From positions 75,005 to 139,004 of the forward strand of contig NZ_LMDB01000035.1 of assembly GCF_001425005.1 (NCBI RefSeq): a stretch of 64,000 bases of DNA. Reading direction: 5' to 3'. Positions 31,930-40,684 of the stretch are shown here, in pieces. Under the pieces are notes generated by a model. It saw only the letters and a program-made list of their open reading frames with translations, ran no database searches and was not told the origin of the DNA. The DNA is from Duganella sp. Root336D2. Its GTDB lineage: Bacteria > Pseudomonadota > Gammaproteobacteria > Burkholderiales > Burkholderiaceae_D. Made by a program: the position numbers and the translations under genes. How positions within the stretch are numbered: the first letter of the stretch is position 1; the number at the start of each line of letters is the position of its first letter.

Positions 31930-31961
31930 TGGCGGAGGGACCGGGATTCGAACTCGGTGCC
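31930..31961 (-). repeat. tRNA 3'-end relic
   Basis: Read on the minus strand the segment is a tRNA 3' part: a T-arm with GTTCGAATCCC, then a 7-base acceptor strand TCCCTCC, G and CCA. No 5' half lies upstream. Sequence differs from the intact tRNA-Ser at 32042 (CCTCTCC), so it is a remnant of another tRNA (the discriminator G would fit a serine tRNA). It is probably an old attachment site. The arsH-tRNA gap of about 200 bp contains nothing else convincing. Confidence 0.65.
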
Positions 31962-32002
31962 TTGAGGTAAGAGACTAGGGCAAGAATTCAATTCAGATAA
32001 AG

Positions 32003-32131
<129 letters not shown>

Positions 32132-32170
32132 AGGTACTGCTAGCAACGGTGGTCGCCGTTGAGAGCCAAG

Positions 32171-32176
32171 ATTATA
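32171..32176 (-). promoter_or_regulatory. -10 element of tRNA-Ser
   Basis: TATAAT on the minus strand, about 40 bases upstream of the tRNA 5' end. The -35 region is weak (T-rich) and overlaps a hairpin. Suggests the tRNA has its own promoter besides any readthrough from serS. Confidence 0.45.
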
Positions 32177-32178
32177 GC

Positions 32179-32203
32179 AGCCCTTTTTAAAAAAGGAAGG
32201 GCT
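32179..32203. terminator. Hairpin between serS and tRNA-Ser
   Basis: AGCCCTT at 32179-32185 pairs with AAGGGCT at 32197-32203 around an A/T-rich loop, 10 bp after the serS stop. No U-tract follows on the minus strand, so it may be only a partial terminator or an RNA-processing stem. Confidence 0.4.
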
Positions 32204-32213
32204 ATTTTCAACT

Positions 32214-33503
32214 TTATGCTACGAGCTTGGTCAGTCCGCCCATATAAGGCTGCAGCGCGGCTGGAATATCCACCGAACCGTCGGCCTGCTGGTAGTTTTC
32301 CAGTACGGCGACCAGGGTGCGCCCCACTGCCAGGCCGGAGCCGTTCAGGGTGTGCAGCAGTTCGGGCTTGCCCGCAGCATTGCGGAAGCGCGCCTGCATG
32401 CGGCGCGCCTGGAAAGCTTCGCAGTTCGACAGCGAGGAAATTTCGCGGTAGGTGTTCTGCGCCGGCAGCCACACTTCCAGGTCATAGGTCTTGGCAGCGC
32501 CAAAGCCCATGTCGCCGGTGCACAGCTGCATCACGCGATACGGCAGGCCGAGCGCCTGCAGGATGGTTTCGGCGTGGCCGACCATTTCTTCCAGCGCTTC
32601 GTACGACTTCTCTGGATGCACCACCTGGACCAGTTCAACCTTGTCGAACTGGTGCTGGCGAATCATGCCCTTGGTGTCGCGGCCTGCGGAACCGGCTTCG
32701 GAGCGGAAGCATGGGGTGTGGGCGGTGACCTTGATCGGCAGCGTTTCAACAGCCACGATCTCGTCGCGCACCATGTTGGTCAGCGAAACTTCCGAGGTCG
32801 GGATCAGGTAGAAGGTCTGGCCTTCGCCTTCCGCGCCGCCCTTCTTCACCGAGAACAGGTCTGCCTCGAACTTCGGCAGCTGGCCGGTGCCCATCAACGA
32901 CTCGGCATTGACCATGTACGGGGTGTAGCACTCGGTGTAGCCGTGCTTGTCGGTGTGGGTGTCCAGCATGAACTGCGCCAGTGCGCGGTGCAGGCGTGCG
33001 ATGCCGCCCTTCATGACGCTGAAGCGGGAGCCGGTCAGTTTGGTGGCGGTCTCGAAGTCCAGGCCCAGTGCGGCGCCCACGTCGGCGTGGTCTTTGACTT
33101 CGAAGTCGAAGCTGCGCGGGGTGCCGAATTTGCGGACTTCCACATTGCCCGTTTCGTCGGCGCCTGGCGGCACCGATTCGTGCGGCAGGTTCGGTACGGC
33201 CTGCAGGAAGGTGTTCATCTTCAACTGCACGTCGGCCAGCTTGATCTCATTGGCCTTCAGTTCGTCGCCCAGGCCGCCTACTTCGGCCATCACGGCGGTG
33301 GTATCTTCCCCTTTGCCCTTCATCATGCCGATCTGCTTGGACAGCGAATTACGCTTGCTTTGCAGTTCCTCGGTACGCATCTGGATGGCTTTACGTTCGC
33401 CTTCCAGGGCATTGAAGCCAGCTACGTCGAGCTGGAACTTGCGGGTCGCCAGTTTGGCGGCGACAGTATCAATGTCTTTACGGAGAAGTTGGATGTCAAT
33501 CAT
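32214..33503 (-). CDS. serS: Seryl-tRNA synthetase
   Basis: This 429-residue class II synthetase charges serine onto tRNA-Ser. The N-terminal coiled-coil arm (about residues 1-100, starting MIDIQLLRKDIDTVAAKLAT) and the catalytic core are complete. Motif 2 is at TPCFRSEAGSAGRDTKGMIR, with the signature QFDKVELVQ next; motif 3 is at NGSGLAVGRTLVAVLENYQ. The frame is open upstream, but MIDIQ (33503) is the usual start. It is followed by the tRNA-Ser(CGA) gene, its own substrate. Confidence 0.97.
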   Translation of the reverse strand: MIDIQLLRKDIDTVAAKLATRKFQLDVAGFNALEGERKAIQMRTEELQSKRNSLSKQIGMMKGKGEDTTAVMAEVGGLGDELKANEIKLADVQLKMNTFLQAVPNLPHESVPPGADETGNVEVRKFGTPRSFDFEVKDHADVGAALGLDFETATKLTGSRFSVMKGGIARLHRALAQFMLDTHTDKHGYTECYTPYMVNAESLMGTGQLPKFEADLFSVKKGGAEGEGQTFYLIPTSEVSLTNMVRDEIVAVETLPIKVTAHTPCFRSEAGSAGRDTKGMIRQHQFDKVELVQVVHPEKSYEALEEMVGHAETILQALGLPYRVMQLCTGDMGFGAAKTYDLEVWLPAQNTYREISSLSNCEAFQARRMQARFRNAAGKPELLHTLNGSGLAVGRTLVAVLENYQQADGSVDIPAALQPYMGGLTKLVA

Positions 33504-33556
33504 GTTGTTATTGCTGCCGCTGCGAGGTTTAGTCGAAAGGAGCAATTGTACCAAGA

Positions 33557-33603
33557 TGACAGCACAACAACCGAGTTTTACGCCCTCCGGCGTTGTGCTG
33601 TCA
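33557..33603. repeat. 12-bp perfect inverted repeat upstream of serS
   Basis: TGACAGCACAAC at 33557-33568 and GTTGTGCTGTCA at 33592-33603 are exact reverse complements with a 23-base spacer that itself holds a short CCG/CGG pair. It covers the stop codon of the small gene upstream and ends about 54 bp before the serS start. A TACAAT -10-like element (33550-33545, minus strand) follows, so it may be a terminator, an operator, or a leader hairpin. Confidence 0.5.
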
Positions 33604-33798
33604 GATCAATGCCGCTTTTTCAGCTGCGGTCAGGCGCTTGGCTGCGACCACCACGGTTGGGATGCTGGTGTCGATTTGGGCCACGGCCGGGTCGGCGGCT
33701 ACGTGCAGCACCGGGGTGGTGGCGGTTGCGAAGGTGGTGGCGGTGGCCAGGGCTGCGGCGATAACGAAGATCGCTTCCATGTGTTTCAGGGCTTTCAT
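33601..33798 (-). CDS. Small exported hypothetical protein
   Basis: This 65-residue protein starts MKALKHMEAIFVIAAALATA with a hydrophobic Ala/Thr-rich signal segment, then a short mature part ending AVAQIDTSIPTVVVAAKRLT and AAEKAALI. GGAGAA lies before the ATG. No family recognised; composition and ribosome site support a real gene. The stop overlaps the inverted repeat before serS. Confidence 0.55.
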   Translation of the reverse strand: MKALKHMEAIFVIAAALATATTFATATTPVLHVAADPAVAQIDTSIPTVVVAAKRLTAAEKAALI

Positions 33799-33921
33799 GA
33801 TGTTCTCCTTCAGGTCAGTGTTGAACTACTTCCGTGCTTCCATGGTTACACTGTACCTAAAGCCTCCCTGCCCTGCCCTGCACTTGCGACGAAGCGCTGA
33901 ATTTGCGGAATGAACTGCAAA

Positions 33922-34653
33922 TCAGGCGCCCTGCAACCATCCCTTCACGGCGGCATTGAAGGCTTCCGGCTGCTCACGCATGACCCAGTGCCCGCTGCGG
34001 AAGGCGATTACCCGGCTGTCCGGCTTGGACTGCACGGCCGCTTCGAAACTGCGGGTGTGGAAGGAGAACGGCTTGCGCTTGCCGTAAATGTAGAGCATGG
34101 GCCAGCGCAGCTTGAACGGCAGCGTCCCCACGGCTGGCGTGCTGGTACGCAGCCAGGTGACCGCATGTGGCAGTTGCAGGCGCGCGCAGGCTTCGCGCGC
34201 CGCCCGGCTGTTACCGCTGGACGCTTTCAGGCGGCGATGGGCAAAAGCCAGGCGCAAGCGGGTTTTCCAGTCCAGCGAGGCGCGATAAGTCATCTGGCTG
34301 GAGCCACCGATACCGACGCTGATCACCCGGCTCACCAGCTCCGGGTAGCGCAGCGCGAACTGATAGCCAAACACGCAGCCCCAATCGCTCAACATCAGGA
34401 TCACGGGACGGCCGCCATTCGCAGCCTGCACGGTATCGGCATAGAGCTTTGATACTTCGTCAATGGAATGGCTGCCTTTGGCACCCTGGTTGGGGAAGCT
34501 GAAGCGTACGCAGCGATAGGTTGGGGAAAAGGCAGCAACCTGCGCATCCCACAGGCTACGGTCGTAAGGCCAGCCATGAATCATCATCATGGCTTCCTCA
34601 CCTTCACCATCGACATGGACGGTCACCCCATCGACTGTCAGACGCTCCGTCAT
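33922..34653 (-). CDS. Alpha/beta hydrolase with Asp nucleophile position
   Basis: This 243-residue alpha/beta hydrolase has an oxyanion HGWP at 26-29, a nucleophile elbow LSDWGCVFGYQFAL with Asp90 where esterases have Ser, and a catalytic His222 in SGHWVMREQPEAF. Asp in a D-W-G elbow is characteristic of haloalkane dehalogenases and epoxide hydrolases. No signal peptide is seen. The TetR gene lies 144 bp upstream in the same direction and may regulate it. Substrate not predictable. Confidence 0.85.
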   Translation of the reverse strand: MTERLTVDGVTVHVDGEGEEAMMMIHGWPYDRSLWDAQVAAFSPTYRCVRFSFPNQGAKGSHSIDEVSKLYADTVQAANGGRPVILMLSDWGCVFGYQFALRYPELVSRVISVGIGGSSQMTYRASLDWKTRLRLAFAHRRLKASSGNSRAAREACARLQLPHAVTWLRTSTPAVGTLPFKLRWPMLYIYGKRKPFSFHTRSFEAAVQSKPDSRVIAFRSGHWVMREQPEAFNAAVKGWLQGA

Positions 34654-34797
34654 CCCGCCCTCCGTTAGAATATTTACAACATCGTAACGTTAGGTAATAA
34701 GAATGTAAAGTCCCGTAGGGGTTTGCACTAGTTTGCCTACAAATAATAGGAAAATTCCTACAATTGCCGACTGATAGCGACTATCCCTCGCTGGGCT

Positions 34798-35376
34798 TCA
34801 TTTGGAGATGAGGTACAGCCATTGGTGCAACTGCGAAACTTCGTGCTGGATAAATGCGCCATCATCGAAGGCATTGGCGAGCGTGGCAATGCCTTGGCTG
34901 CGCGCCAGCAAGTGCATTGCCAGGCCATCAGCATCCGCAGCGGCCTTGGTGCCGAGCTGCGCGAACTGCGACCGCAGCCAGTCGCGGAATAGCGTAAGCA
35001 AGGTATTGGCCTGCGGCAGCGCTGGGTGTTCGAGCTTGGCCAGTTCGGTGCACAGCGTGCCCACCGGGCACCCGTTGCGGCGGATCGCTGGCGCATTCAT
35101 CGCCATCATGTCGATGAAATGGCCAATGCGCGCTGCCGGCAGGGCTGTTTCCGCGGCCCAGGCATCGAGCATCGCTTGCGTCTTCTGTCGGCGCAGTTCG
35201 ATCACGGCCGCCAGGATCTCGTCCTTTGTCTTGAAGTGGTAGTAGAAATTGCCGCGCGAGAGTTCGACTGCCGCCGCGATGTCGGCGAAACTGGTGTGGC
35301 CATAGCCGTGCTCATAGAACAGCCGGTCGGCAGTTTCGACGATGCGTGCGCGGGTGATGCTTGCCTGTTTGCTCAT
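34798..35376 (-). CDS. TetR-family transcriptional regulator
   Basis: This 192-residue regulator has an N-terminal helix-turn-helix (ITRARIVETADRLFYEHGYG, AAVELSRGNFYYHFKTKDEI) and a C-terminal helical ligand domain with NGCPVGTLCTELAKLEHP, the TetR_C subtype common in AcrR/YxaF-like proteins. In the 144 bp behind it (34654-34797), before the hydrolase gene, TAGGAA-AA-TTCCTA at about 34748-34761 is an imperfect palindrome and could be its operator. Confidence 0.9.
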   Translation of the reverse strand: MSKQASITRARIVETADRLFYEHGYGHTSFADIAAAVELSRGNFYYHFKTKDEILAAVIELRRQKTQAMLDAWAAETALPAARIGHFIDMMAMNAPAIRRNGCPVGTLCTELAKLEHPALPQANTLLTLFRDWLRSQFAQLGTKAAADADGLAMHLLARSQGIATLANAFDDGAFIQHEVSQLHQWLYLISK

Positions 35377-35416
35377 GCCGCCAAGCGTAGGACAGGCATC
35401 CTACGATGTCAAGCAA

Positions 35417-36724
35417 CTAAGCCTTGCGGGCTTCTTCGTCGAGTTTGCGCAGGAAGGCCAGCTTGTCGGCGATCTTCGATTCCAGGCCGCGCGGGACCGG
35501 CTGGTACCAGCCCGGTTCAGCCATGCCATCGGGCAGGTAGGTTTCGCCGGCGGCATAGGCATCCGGCTCGTCATGGGCGTAGCGGTATTCGTGGCCGTAG
35601 CCCAGCTCCTTCATCAGCTTGGTCGGCGCGTTGCGCAGGTGAACCGGCACTTCGCGCGACTTGTCGCGGCGGATGAACGCCATGGCGGCGTTGTAGGCGT
35701 TGTAGCCGGCATTGCTTTTGGCTGCGACCGCGAGGTAGATCACGGCCTGGGCCAGCGCCAGCTCCCCTTCCGGCGAACCGAGGCGCTCATAGGTTTCGGC
35801 GGCGTCGTTGACCATGGTCAGGGCGCGCGGGTCGGCCAGGCCGATGTCTTCCCACGCCATGCGCACGATGCGGCGCGCCAGGTAGCGCGGGTCGGCGCCG
35901 CCATCGATCATGCGGCAGAACCAGTACAGGGCGCCGTCGGGGTTGGAGCCGCGCACGGACTTGTGCAGGGCCGAGATCTGGTCGTAGAAGTTGTCGCCGC
36001 CCTTGTCGAAGCGGCGCGCGTTCAGCGTCAACGCGTTCTGCACGAATTCGCCGGTGACCTTGTCGGTGCGCGCGGTCGCGGCGGCGGTCTTGGTCTGTTC
36101 CAGCAGGTTCAGGAAACGGCGCGCATCGCCGTCGGCATAGCCGATCAGGGTGTCGATGGCCAGTTCGTCGAAGTCCAGGTCCGGCATGGCGCGCTCTTTG
36201 GCGCGGGCCAGCAGCTGGCGCATCTCCTCTTCCGTCAACGCCTTCAGCACATAGACCTGGGCGCGCGACAGCAGCGCGGAATTGACTTCGAACGATGGGT
36301 TTTCGGTGGTCGCGCCGATCAGGGTCACCAGGCCCGATTCAACGAAAGGCAGCAACGCGTCCTGCTGCGCCTTGTTGAAGCGGTGGATCTCGTCGATGAA
36401 CAGGATGGTCTGCTTGCCGCTGGCGACAAACTGCTCCGCCTGTTCAATGGCGGCGCGGATATCCTTGACCCCGCCCAGCACGGCCGAAATGGCGATGAAC
36501 TCGCAGGCAAATGCGCGCGCGGACAGGCGCGCCAGCGTGGTCTTGCCCACGCCCGGCGGCCCCCACAGGATCATCGAGTGCGGCTTGCCGGATTTGAACA
36601 GCAGGTTCAGCGGCTTGCCCTCGCCCAGCAAGTGGCTCTGGCCGATCACGTCCGCCACGCTGTGCGGGCGCATTGCTTCAGCCAGTGGCGGAGTCGGTTC
36701 CGGTGCGAACAGGTCAGCTGTCAT
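35417..36724 (-). CDS. rarA: Replication-associated recombination protein A
   Basis: This 435-residue AAA+ ATPase (RarA/MgsA) acts at stalled replication forks. Walker A is GPPGVGKTTLARLSA, Walker B IDEIHRFNKAQQDALL, sensor region LIGATTENPSFEVN, then the C-terminal MgsA tetramer domain (SALHKSVRGSNPDGALYWFC, YLARRIVRMAWEDIGLADPR). It overlaps the end of the metallopeptidase gene by 11 bp and continues the ftsK-lolA-rarA row. Confidence 0.95.
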   Translation of the reverse strand: MTADLFAPEPTPPLAEAMRPHSVADVIGQSHLLGEGKPLNLLFKSGKPHSMILWGPPGVGKTTLARLSARAFACEFIAISAVLGGVKDIRAAIEQAEQFVASGKQTILFIDEIHRFNKAQQDALLPFVESGLVTLIGATTENPSFEVNSALLSRAQVYVLKALTEEEMRQLLARAKERAMPDLDFDELAIDTLIGYADGDARRFLNLLEQTKTAAATARTDKVTGEFVQNALTLNARRFDKGGDNFYDQISALHKSVRGSNPDGALYWFCRMIDGGADPRYLARRIVRMAWEDIGLADPRALTMVNDAAETYERLGSPEGELALAQAVIYLAVAAKSNAGYNAYNAAMAFIRRDKSREVPVHLRNAPTKLMKELGYGHEYRYAHDEPDAYAAGETYLPDGMAEPGWYQPVPRGLESKIADKLAFLRKLDEEARKA

Positions 36725-37487
36725 TCTTTTCTACACCAACAGGATTGGTTACCGGCGCCTGCTGCGTTACCAGTCCGCCATACAGGGAACTGAACTCCTT
36801 TTTCGGCAGCTTGGCCAGCAAATCGACAATGGCGGCAAAGCCGCCGTGCTGCGCAGCCCACGCCTGCACTTCCAGATTCGCCTGGCAATACGTGGCGTTG
36901 AGCTTGCCGCCGCCCGGCCGTGTGTACTGGTGCCACTCGTGCGTGGCAGCCAGTTTGTTCAGGTCATCAATACCTTGCGATCCCGGCTTGCAGCCATGCC
37001 CTTCAGCCGCGCTCGCCAGTCCTTCGTTGAACCAGGCTGGCACCAGGCGCCCGCCGGTACGCGCATGGACCTCGACATGCGACAACTCGTGCGCCAGTAC
37101 AGCCAGCAGCTTTTCATCACTGGTCGTGGGCCGGCCCGCCATGCTGTTGATCACTATGCCGGCCCGTTCGAAATAGTATTTCCCGTCATAGTAGTAGCCG
37201 GGCCTCACAACCGTGAAGGAGCGCCACTCCGCGCCCGCCAGGAAGCGCGCACATTCAACACTCTTGCAGAAGAAGAAATCCGGTATGCCGCCTTTTCGCT
37301 CTCCGTAGAAAGCGGCGATATTGTCCAGGGCGGCGGGAACCAGCGGCTTGAGCCGGTCTTGCTCGGCCGGGGTGAACGCCTTGTCAAAGACATAGCGTCC
37401 CTGGCGCACCAGATCGTCGCTTCCGAAATCGGACGCGCCGGCGGTGCCGGCGGCAAGCAGTGCGAGGCTGAAGGCGAGTCGTTTCAT
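36714..37487 (-). CDS. Exported HExxH zinc metallopeptidase-like protein
   Basis: This 257-residue protein begins with a signal peptide (MKRLAFSLALLAAGTAGA). The zinc site is His133-Glu134-x-x-His137 (VLAHELSHVEVH), with Glu155 in AWFNEGLASAAEG as the probable third ligand, as in gluzincin and MA-type peptidases. Cysteines at FFFCKSVECARF may bridge. It sits between lolA (2 bp gap) and rarA (11 bp overlap), so it is part of the envelope operon. Substrate unknown. Confidence 0.8.
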   Translation of the reverse strand: MKRLAFSLALLAAGTAGASDFGSDDLVRQGRYVFDKAFTPAEQDRLKPLVPAALDNIAAFYGERKGGIPDFFFCKSVECARFLAGAEWRSFTVVRPGYYYDGKYYFERAGIVINSMAGRPTTSDEKLLAVLAHELSHVEVHARTGGRLVPAWFNEGLASAAEGHGCKPGSQGIDDLNKLAATHEWHQYTRPGGGKLNATYCQANLEVQAWAAQHGGFAAIVDLLAKLPKKEFSSLYGGLVTQQAPVTNPVGVEKNDS

Positions 37488-37489
37488 GC

Positions 37490-38107
37490 TTAATTGTTGA
37501 TGACGTCCGCACCCTTGGGCATGACAAATTTAAAGGACGTTGCATTCAGCGCCGGATTTTTTTCAAACTTCTTGAACGACAGGATGGAAGTCTGGCCGAA
37601 GCTGTCTTTCAGCTCCATCGCCTCCGGCACGCCATTTTTCAGGCCGATCTGGATTTGCTCGAAGCTGGAATCCTTGGCTTTCGGCGTAGCTTTCAGCCAT
37701 TCCAGGCCGTCGCGGGTACCCGCTTCGGACAGGGCGAAGTTCTTTTCCAGGTCATTGGAACCGAACAGGATGGCAGCCGGGGAAGAACCGAGCGCATCGC
37801 CCAGTTTGCGCACGGTGACCTGGTTCAGGTCCTTGTCGAAAATATAAAGCTGTTCGCCGTCGGCCTGCAGCAACTGGTCGTAAGGCTTGGTGTAAGACCA
37901 GATGAACTTACCCGGGCGGGCAAAGGTGAAGCTGCCGGACGACAGTTTGTCCTTGCTGCCCTGCGCCACGACCTTCTGCGTGAACTCGCCCTTGGCGGCC
38001 TTGGTGCTGGCCACGAAAGACTTGAACTGGTCCAGCGCCGCAGCGCTGGCGGTACCTGCAAACAGCAGGCCGGCGGCAACAGCCGCCATGAGTTTGGTGC
38101 TCTTCAT
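37490..38107 (-). CDS. lolA: Outer-membrane lipoprotein carrier LolA
   Basis: This 205-residue periplasmic chaperone carries lipoproteins from LolCDE to LolB. The signal peptide is MKSTKLMAAVAAGLLFAGTASA, followed by LDQFKSFVASTKAAKGEFTQ, the typical start of mature LolA. FTFARPGKFIWSYTKPYDQL and LYIFDKDLNQVTVRKL complete the lipid-binding half-barrel. Directly downstream of ftsK (8 bp). Confidence 0.94.
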   Translation of the reverse strand: MKSTKLMAAVAAGLLFAGTASAAALDQFKSFVASTKAAKGEFTQKVVAQGSKDKLSSGSFTFARPGKFIWSYTKPYDQLLQADGEQLYIFDKDLNQVTVRKLGDALGSSPAAILFGSNDLEKNFALSEAGTRDGLEWLKATPKAKDSSFEQIQIGLKNGVPEAMELKDSFGQTSILSFKKFEKNPALNATSFKFVMPKGADVINN

Positions 38108-38115
38108 AAGAATCC

Positions 38116-40506
38116 TTATTCCGCCGATGCGGTAGGTGCGATGATTTCGCGGTTGCCGTTCGACTGCATGGCCGATACAACGCCGCTGTTTTCCATCTGT
38201 TCCAGCAGGCGCGCGGCCCGGTTGTAGCCGATGCGCAGGTGGCGCTGCACCAGCGAAATCGATGCCTTGCGGTGCTTCAGCACGACTTGCACGGCCTGGT
38301 CGTACATCGGGTCGGACTCGCTGTCGCCGCCGCCGGCACCGGCCAATGCATCGCCACCGCCCTCTTCCAGCGTGCCGCCCTCAAGGATGCCCTCGATGTA
38401 ATTCGGCTCACCCTGGGCTTTCAGGTGCTTCACCACGCGGTGCACTTCATCGTCCGAGACAAAGGCGCCGTGCACGCGGACCGGCAGGCCGGTACCCGGC
38501 GGCATGTACAGCATGTCACCCATGCCGAGCAGCGCTTCCGCACCCATCTGGTCAAGGATGGTGCGCGAGTCGATTTTGGACGATACCTGGAAGGCAATAC
38601 GCGTCGGGATATTAGCCTTGATCAGGCCGGTAATCACGTCTACAGATGGGCGCTGCGTCGCCAGAATCAAGTGCAGGCCGGCCGCGCGGGCTTTCTGCGC
38701 GATACGTGCGATCAGCTCTTCCACCTTCTTACCGACCACCATCATCAGGTCGGCCAATTCGTCGATGATGATGACGATGGTCGGCAGTTTTTCCAGCGGT
38801 TCCGGCGCGTCAGGCGTGATCGAGAACGGGTTCGGGATCTTTTCTTCGCGCTTGTCCGCCTCGGCGATCTTGGCGTTGTAGCCCGCCAGGTTACGCACGC
38901 CCAGCTTGGACATCAGCTTGTAGCGGCGCTCCATCTCGTTCACCGCCCAGTTCAGGGCGTGGCCGGCCTGGCGCATATCGGTCACTACCGGTGCCAGCAG
39001 GTGCGGAATGCCTTCGTACACCGACATTTCCAGCATCTTCGGGTCGATCAGGATCATGCGCACATCATGCGGGTCGGCCTTGTACAGCAGCGACAGGATG
39101 GTGGCATTAATACCAACGGACTTACCGGACCCGGTAGTACCCGCGACCAGCAAGTGCGGCATCTTGGCCAGGTCGGCCACCACCGGCTTGCCGGCGATGT
39201 CCTTACCCAGCGCCACGGTCAGCGGCGAATGGTTGTCGTTATAGACTTTGGAGCCGAGGATCTCGGTCAGGCGCACGATCTGGCGCTTCGGATTCGGCAG
39301 CTCCAGTGCCATATAGTTTTTACCCGGGATGGTTTCCACCACGCGGATCGAGGTCAGCGACAGCGAACGCGCCAGGTCGCGCGCCAGGTTGACGATCTGG
39401 CTGCCCTTGACGCCGGTAGCCGGCTCGATTTCGTAGCGCGTCACGACCGGGCCCGGGTAGGCGGCCACCACCTTGGCTTCCACGCCAAAGTCGGACAGTT
39501 TTTTCTCGATCAGGCGGCTGGTGAATTCCAGCGTTTCCACCGCCACGGTTTCCTGCTGCGGCGGCGCATCGTCCAGCAGCGACAGCGGCGGCAGCGTGGT
39601 GTTCTCGATTTCCTGGAACAGCGTGCCCTGCTTTTCTTTGATCACGCGCTCGGACTGCACCACCTGGGTGATTTGCGGTTCGATCTTGACGATAGGTGCA
39701 GGCGGCGCATCCGGCGGCAAATCGGCCGGCTTCGGATGCTTTTCCTCGTGCTTGACGCGTTCCTTGACCACCTTCTCTTCGCGCTTGACCACGGCCACAT
39801 CGCCCTGGCGACGGTCTTCGCGGTCTTCCATGCGGGCGCGGATCCAGTCGATGCCCATCTCGATGACTTCACCGATCCGTTCAGCCACCGACATCCACGA
39901 CACGTGGAAGAACAGGCTGAAGCCGGTGCCGAACAGCAGCAGCAGCAGCAGCGTGGCGCCGGTGAAGCCCAGGCCCACGTGGGCGCCATGGCCGATCAGC
40001 TCACCCAGCACGCCGCCCGGTACGCGCGGCAACTGCACTTTCATGGTGTACAGGCGCAGGAATTCCAGGCCCATCGAACCGACCAGCATCAGGCCGAAGC
40101 CAATCACGCGGATCAGGCCTTCCTGCTTGTGTTCCGGGTCTTCTTCCTTCTCCAGCACGAACTTGCGGGTCAGGCGGCGATAGCCCTGCCACACCACGCG
40201 CAGCATATAGACGCACCACCACCAGGCCGAAAAGCCGAAGATGAACAGCATCAGGTCCGACAGCCAGGCGCCGCCGCGGCCGCCCAGGTTGAACACCTTG
40301 GGCACCACGTTATTGTGCGACCAGCCAGGGTCCAGCCGGTTATAGCTGGCCAGGATCAGGATGAAATAGACGCAGACGACAAACAGCGCGAAAAAGCGCG
40401 CCTCCGACAGCAGTCGCACCAGCCGATTGGGTAATGGCTGGCGTTCGGTGACATTGCGAGTGTAGCCGGGAGAAGCCTCCTGGCTCTTTTGACTCTTCTT
40501 ACTCAT
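38116..40506 (-). CDS. ftsK: DNA translocase FtsK
   Basis: This 796-residue divisome protein pumps DNA and activates XerCD at dif. The N-terminus has four hydrophobic spans (about 30-210), then a linker with acidic and basic stretches. Motor domain: AYPGPVVTRYEIEPATGVKG, Walker A GTTGSGKSVGINATIL, Walker B IIIDELADLMMV, and ILATQRPSVDVITG. The C-terminal gamma winged helix (YDQAVQVVLKHRKASISLVQ, RHLRIGYNRAARLLEQME) is complete. First gene of the ftsK-lolA-peptidase-rarA row. Confidence 0.96.
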   Translation of the reverse strand: MSKKSQKSQEASPGYTRNVTERQPLPNRLVRLLSEARFFALFVVCVYFILILASYNRLDPGWSHNNVVPKVFNLGGRGGAWLSDLMLFIFGFSAWWWCVYMLRVVWQGYRRLTRKFVLEKEEDPEHKQEGLIRVIGFGLMLVGSMGLEFLRLYTMKVQLPRVPGGVLGELIGHGAHVGLGFTGATLLLLLLFGTGFSLFFHVSWMSVAERIGEVIEMGIDWIRARMEDREDRRQGDVAVVKREEKVVKERVKHEEKHPKPADLPPDAPPAPIVKIEPQITQVVQSERVIKEKQGTLFQEIENTTLPPLSLLDDAPPQQETVAVETLEFTSRLIEKKLSDFGVEAKVVAAYPGPVVTRYEIEPATGVKGSQIVNLARDLARSLSLTSIRVVETIPGKNYMALELPNPKRQIVRLTEILGSKVYNDNHSPLTVALGKDIAGKPVVADLAKMPHLLVAGTTGSGKSVGINATILSLLYKADPHDVRMILIDPKMLEMSVYEGIPHLLAPVVTDMRQAGHALNWAVNEMERRYKLMSKLGVRNLAGYNAKIAEADKREEKIPNPFSITPDAPEPLEKLPTIVIIIDELADLMMVVGKKVEELIARIAQKARAAGLHLILATQRPSVDVITGLIKANIPTRIAFQVSSKIDSRTILDQMGAEALLGMGDMLYMPPGTGLPVRVHGAFVSDDEVHRVVKHLKAQGEPNYIEGILEGGTLEEGGGDALAGAGGGDSESDPMYDQAVQVVLKHRKASISLVQRHLRIGYNRAARLLEQMENSGVVSAMQSNGNREIIAPTASAE

Positions 40507-40526
40507 TGCTTGGAGGCAAAAATTCC

Positions 40527-40555
40527 ATAATTGCGCTTATTCTAAGGCATATCAA
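40527..40555 (-). promoter_or_regulatory. Promoter of ftsK
   Basis: On the minus strand TTGATA (40555-40550) and AATTAT (40532-40527) are separated by 17 bp, 21 bp before the ftsK ATG. Confidence 0.5.
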
Positions 40556-40597
40556 GGCCAAACGGCCCCACGGTACATGTGAAATGCACGCTTCGCA

Positions 40598-40603
40598 TAT
40601 AAT
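40598..40603 (+). promoter_or_regulatory. -10 element of trxB
   Basis: TATAAT at 40598-40603, 82 bp before the trxB ATG; the -35 region is weak (ACATGT about 17 bp ahead). Leader contains no obvious structure. Confidence 0.4.
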
Positions 40604-40684
40604 TTCGGTTTGCTTGGGCCCGGACTTGTAGCATTCCTGTCCGCACCCATATTCGAGACATACTAACTAGGTAAAGAATCCGCC

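Noticed and set aside
31863..31970. 35-codon frame (start MGQRRLTLHDRALLQ) after arsH
   Set aside because: It runs through the tRNA relic and has no homology I recognise; probably chance, though a GAGG precedes it.
38239..40434. 731-codon frame opposite ftsK, rich in His/Gln/Arg
   Set aside because: Antisense of a fully conserved ftsK; no ribosome site or domain.
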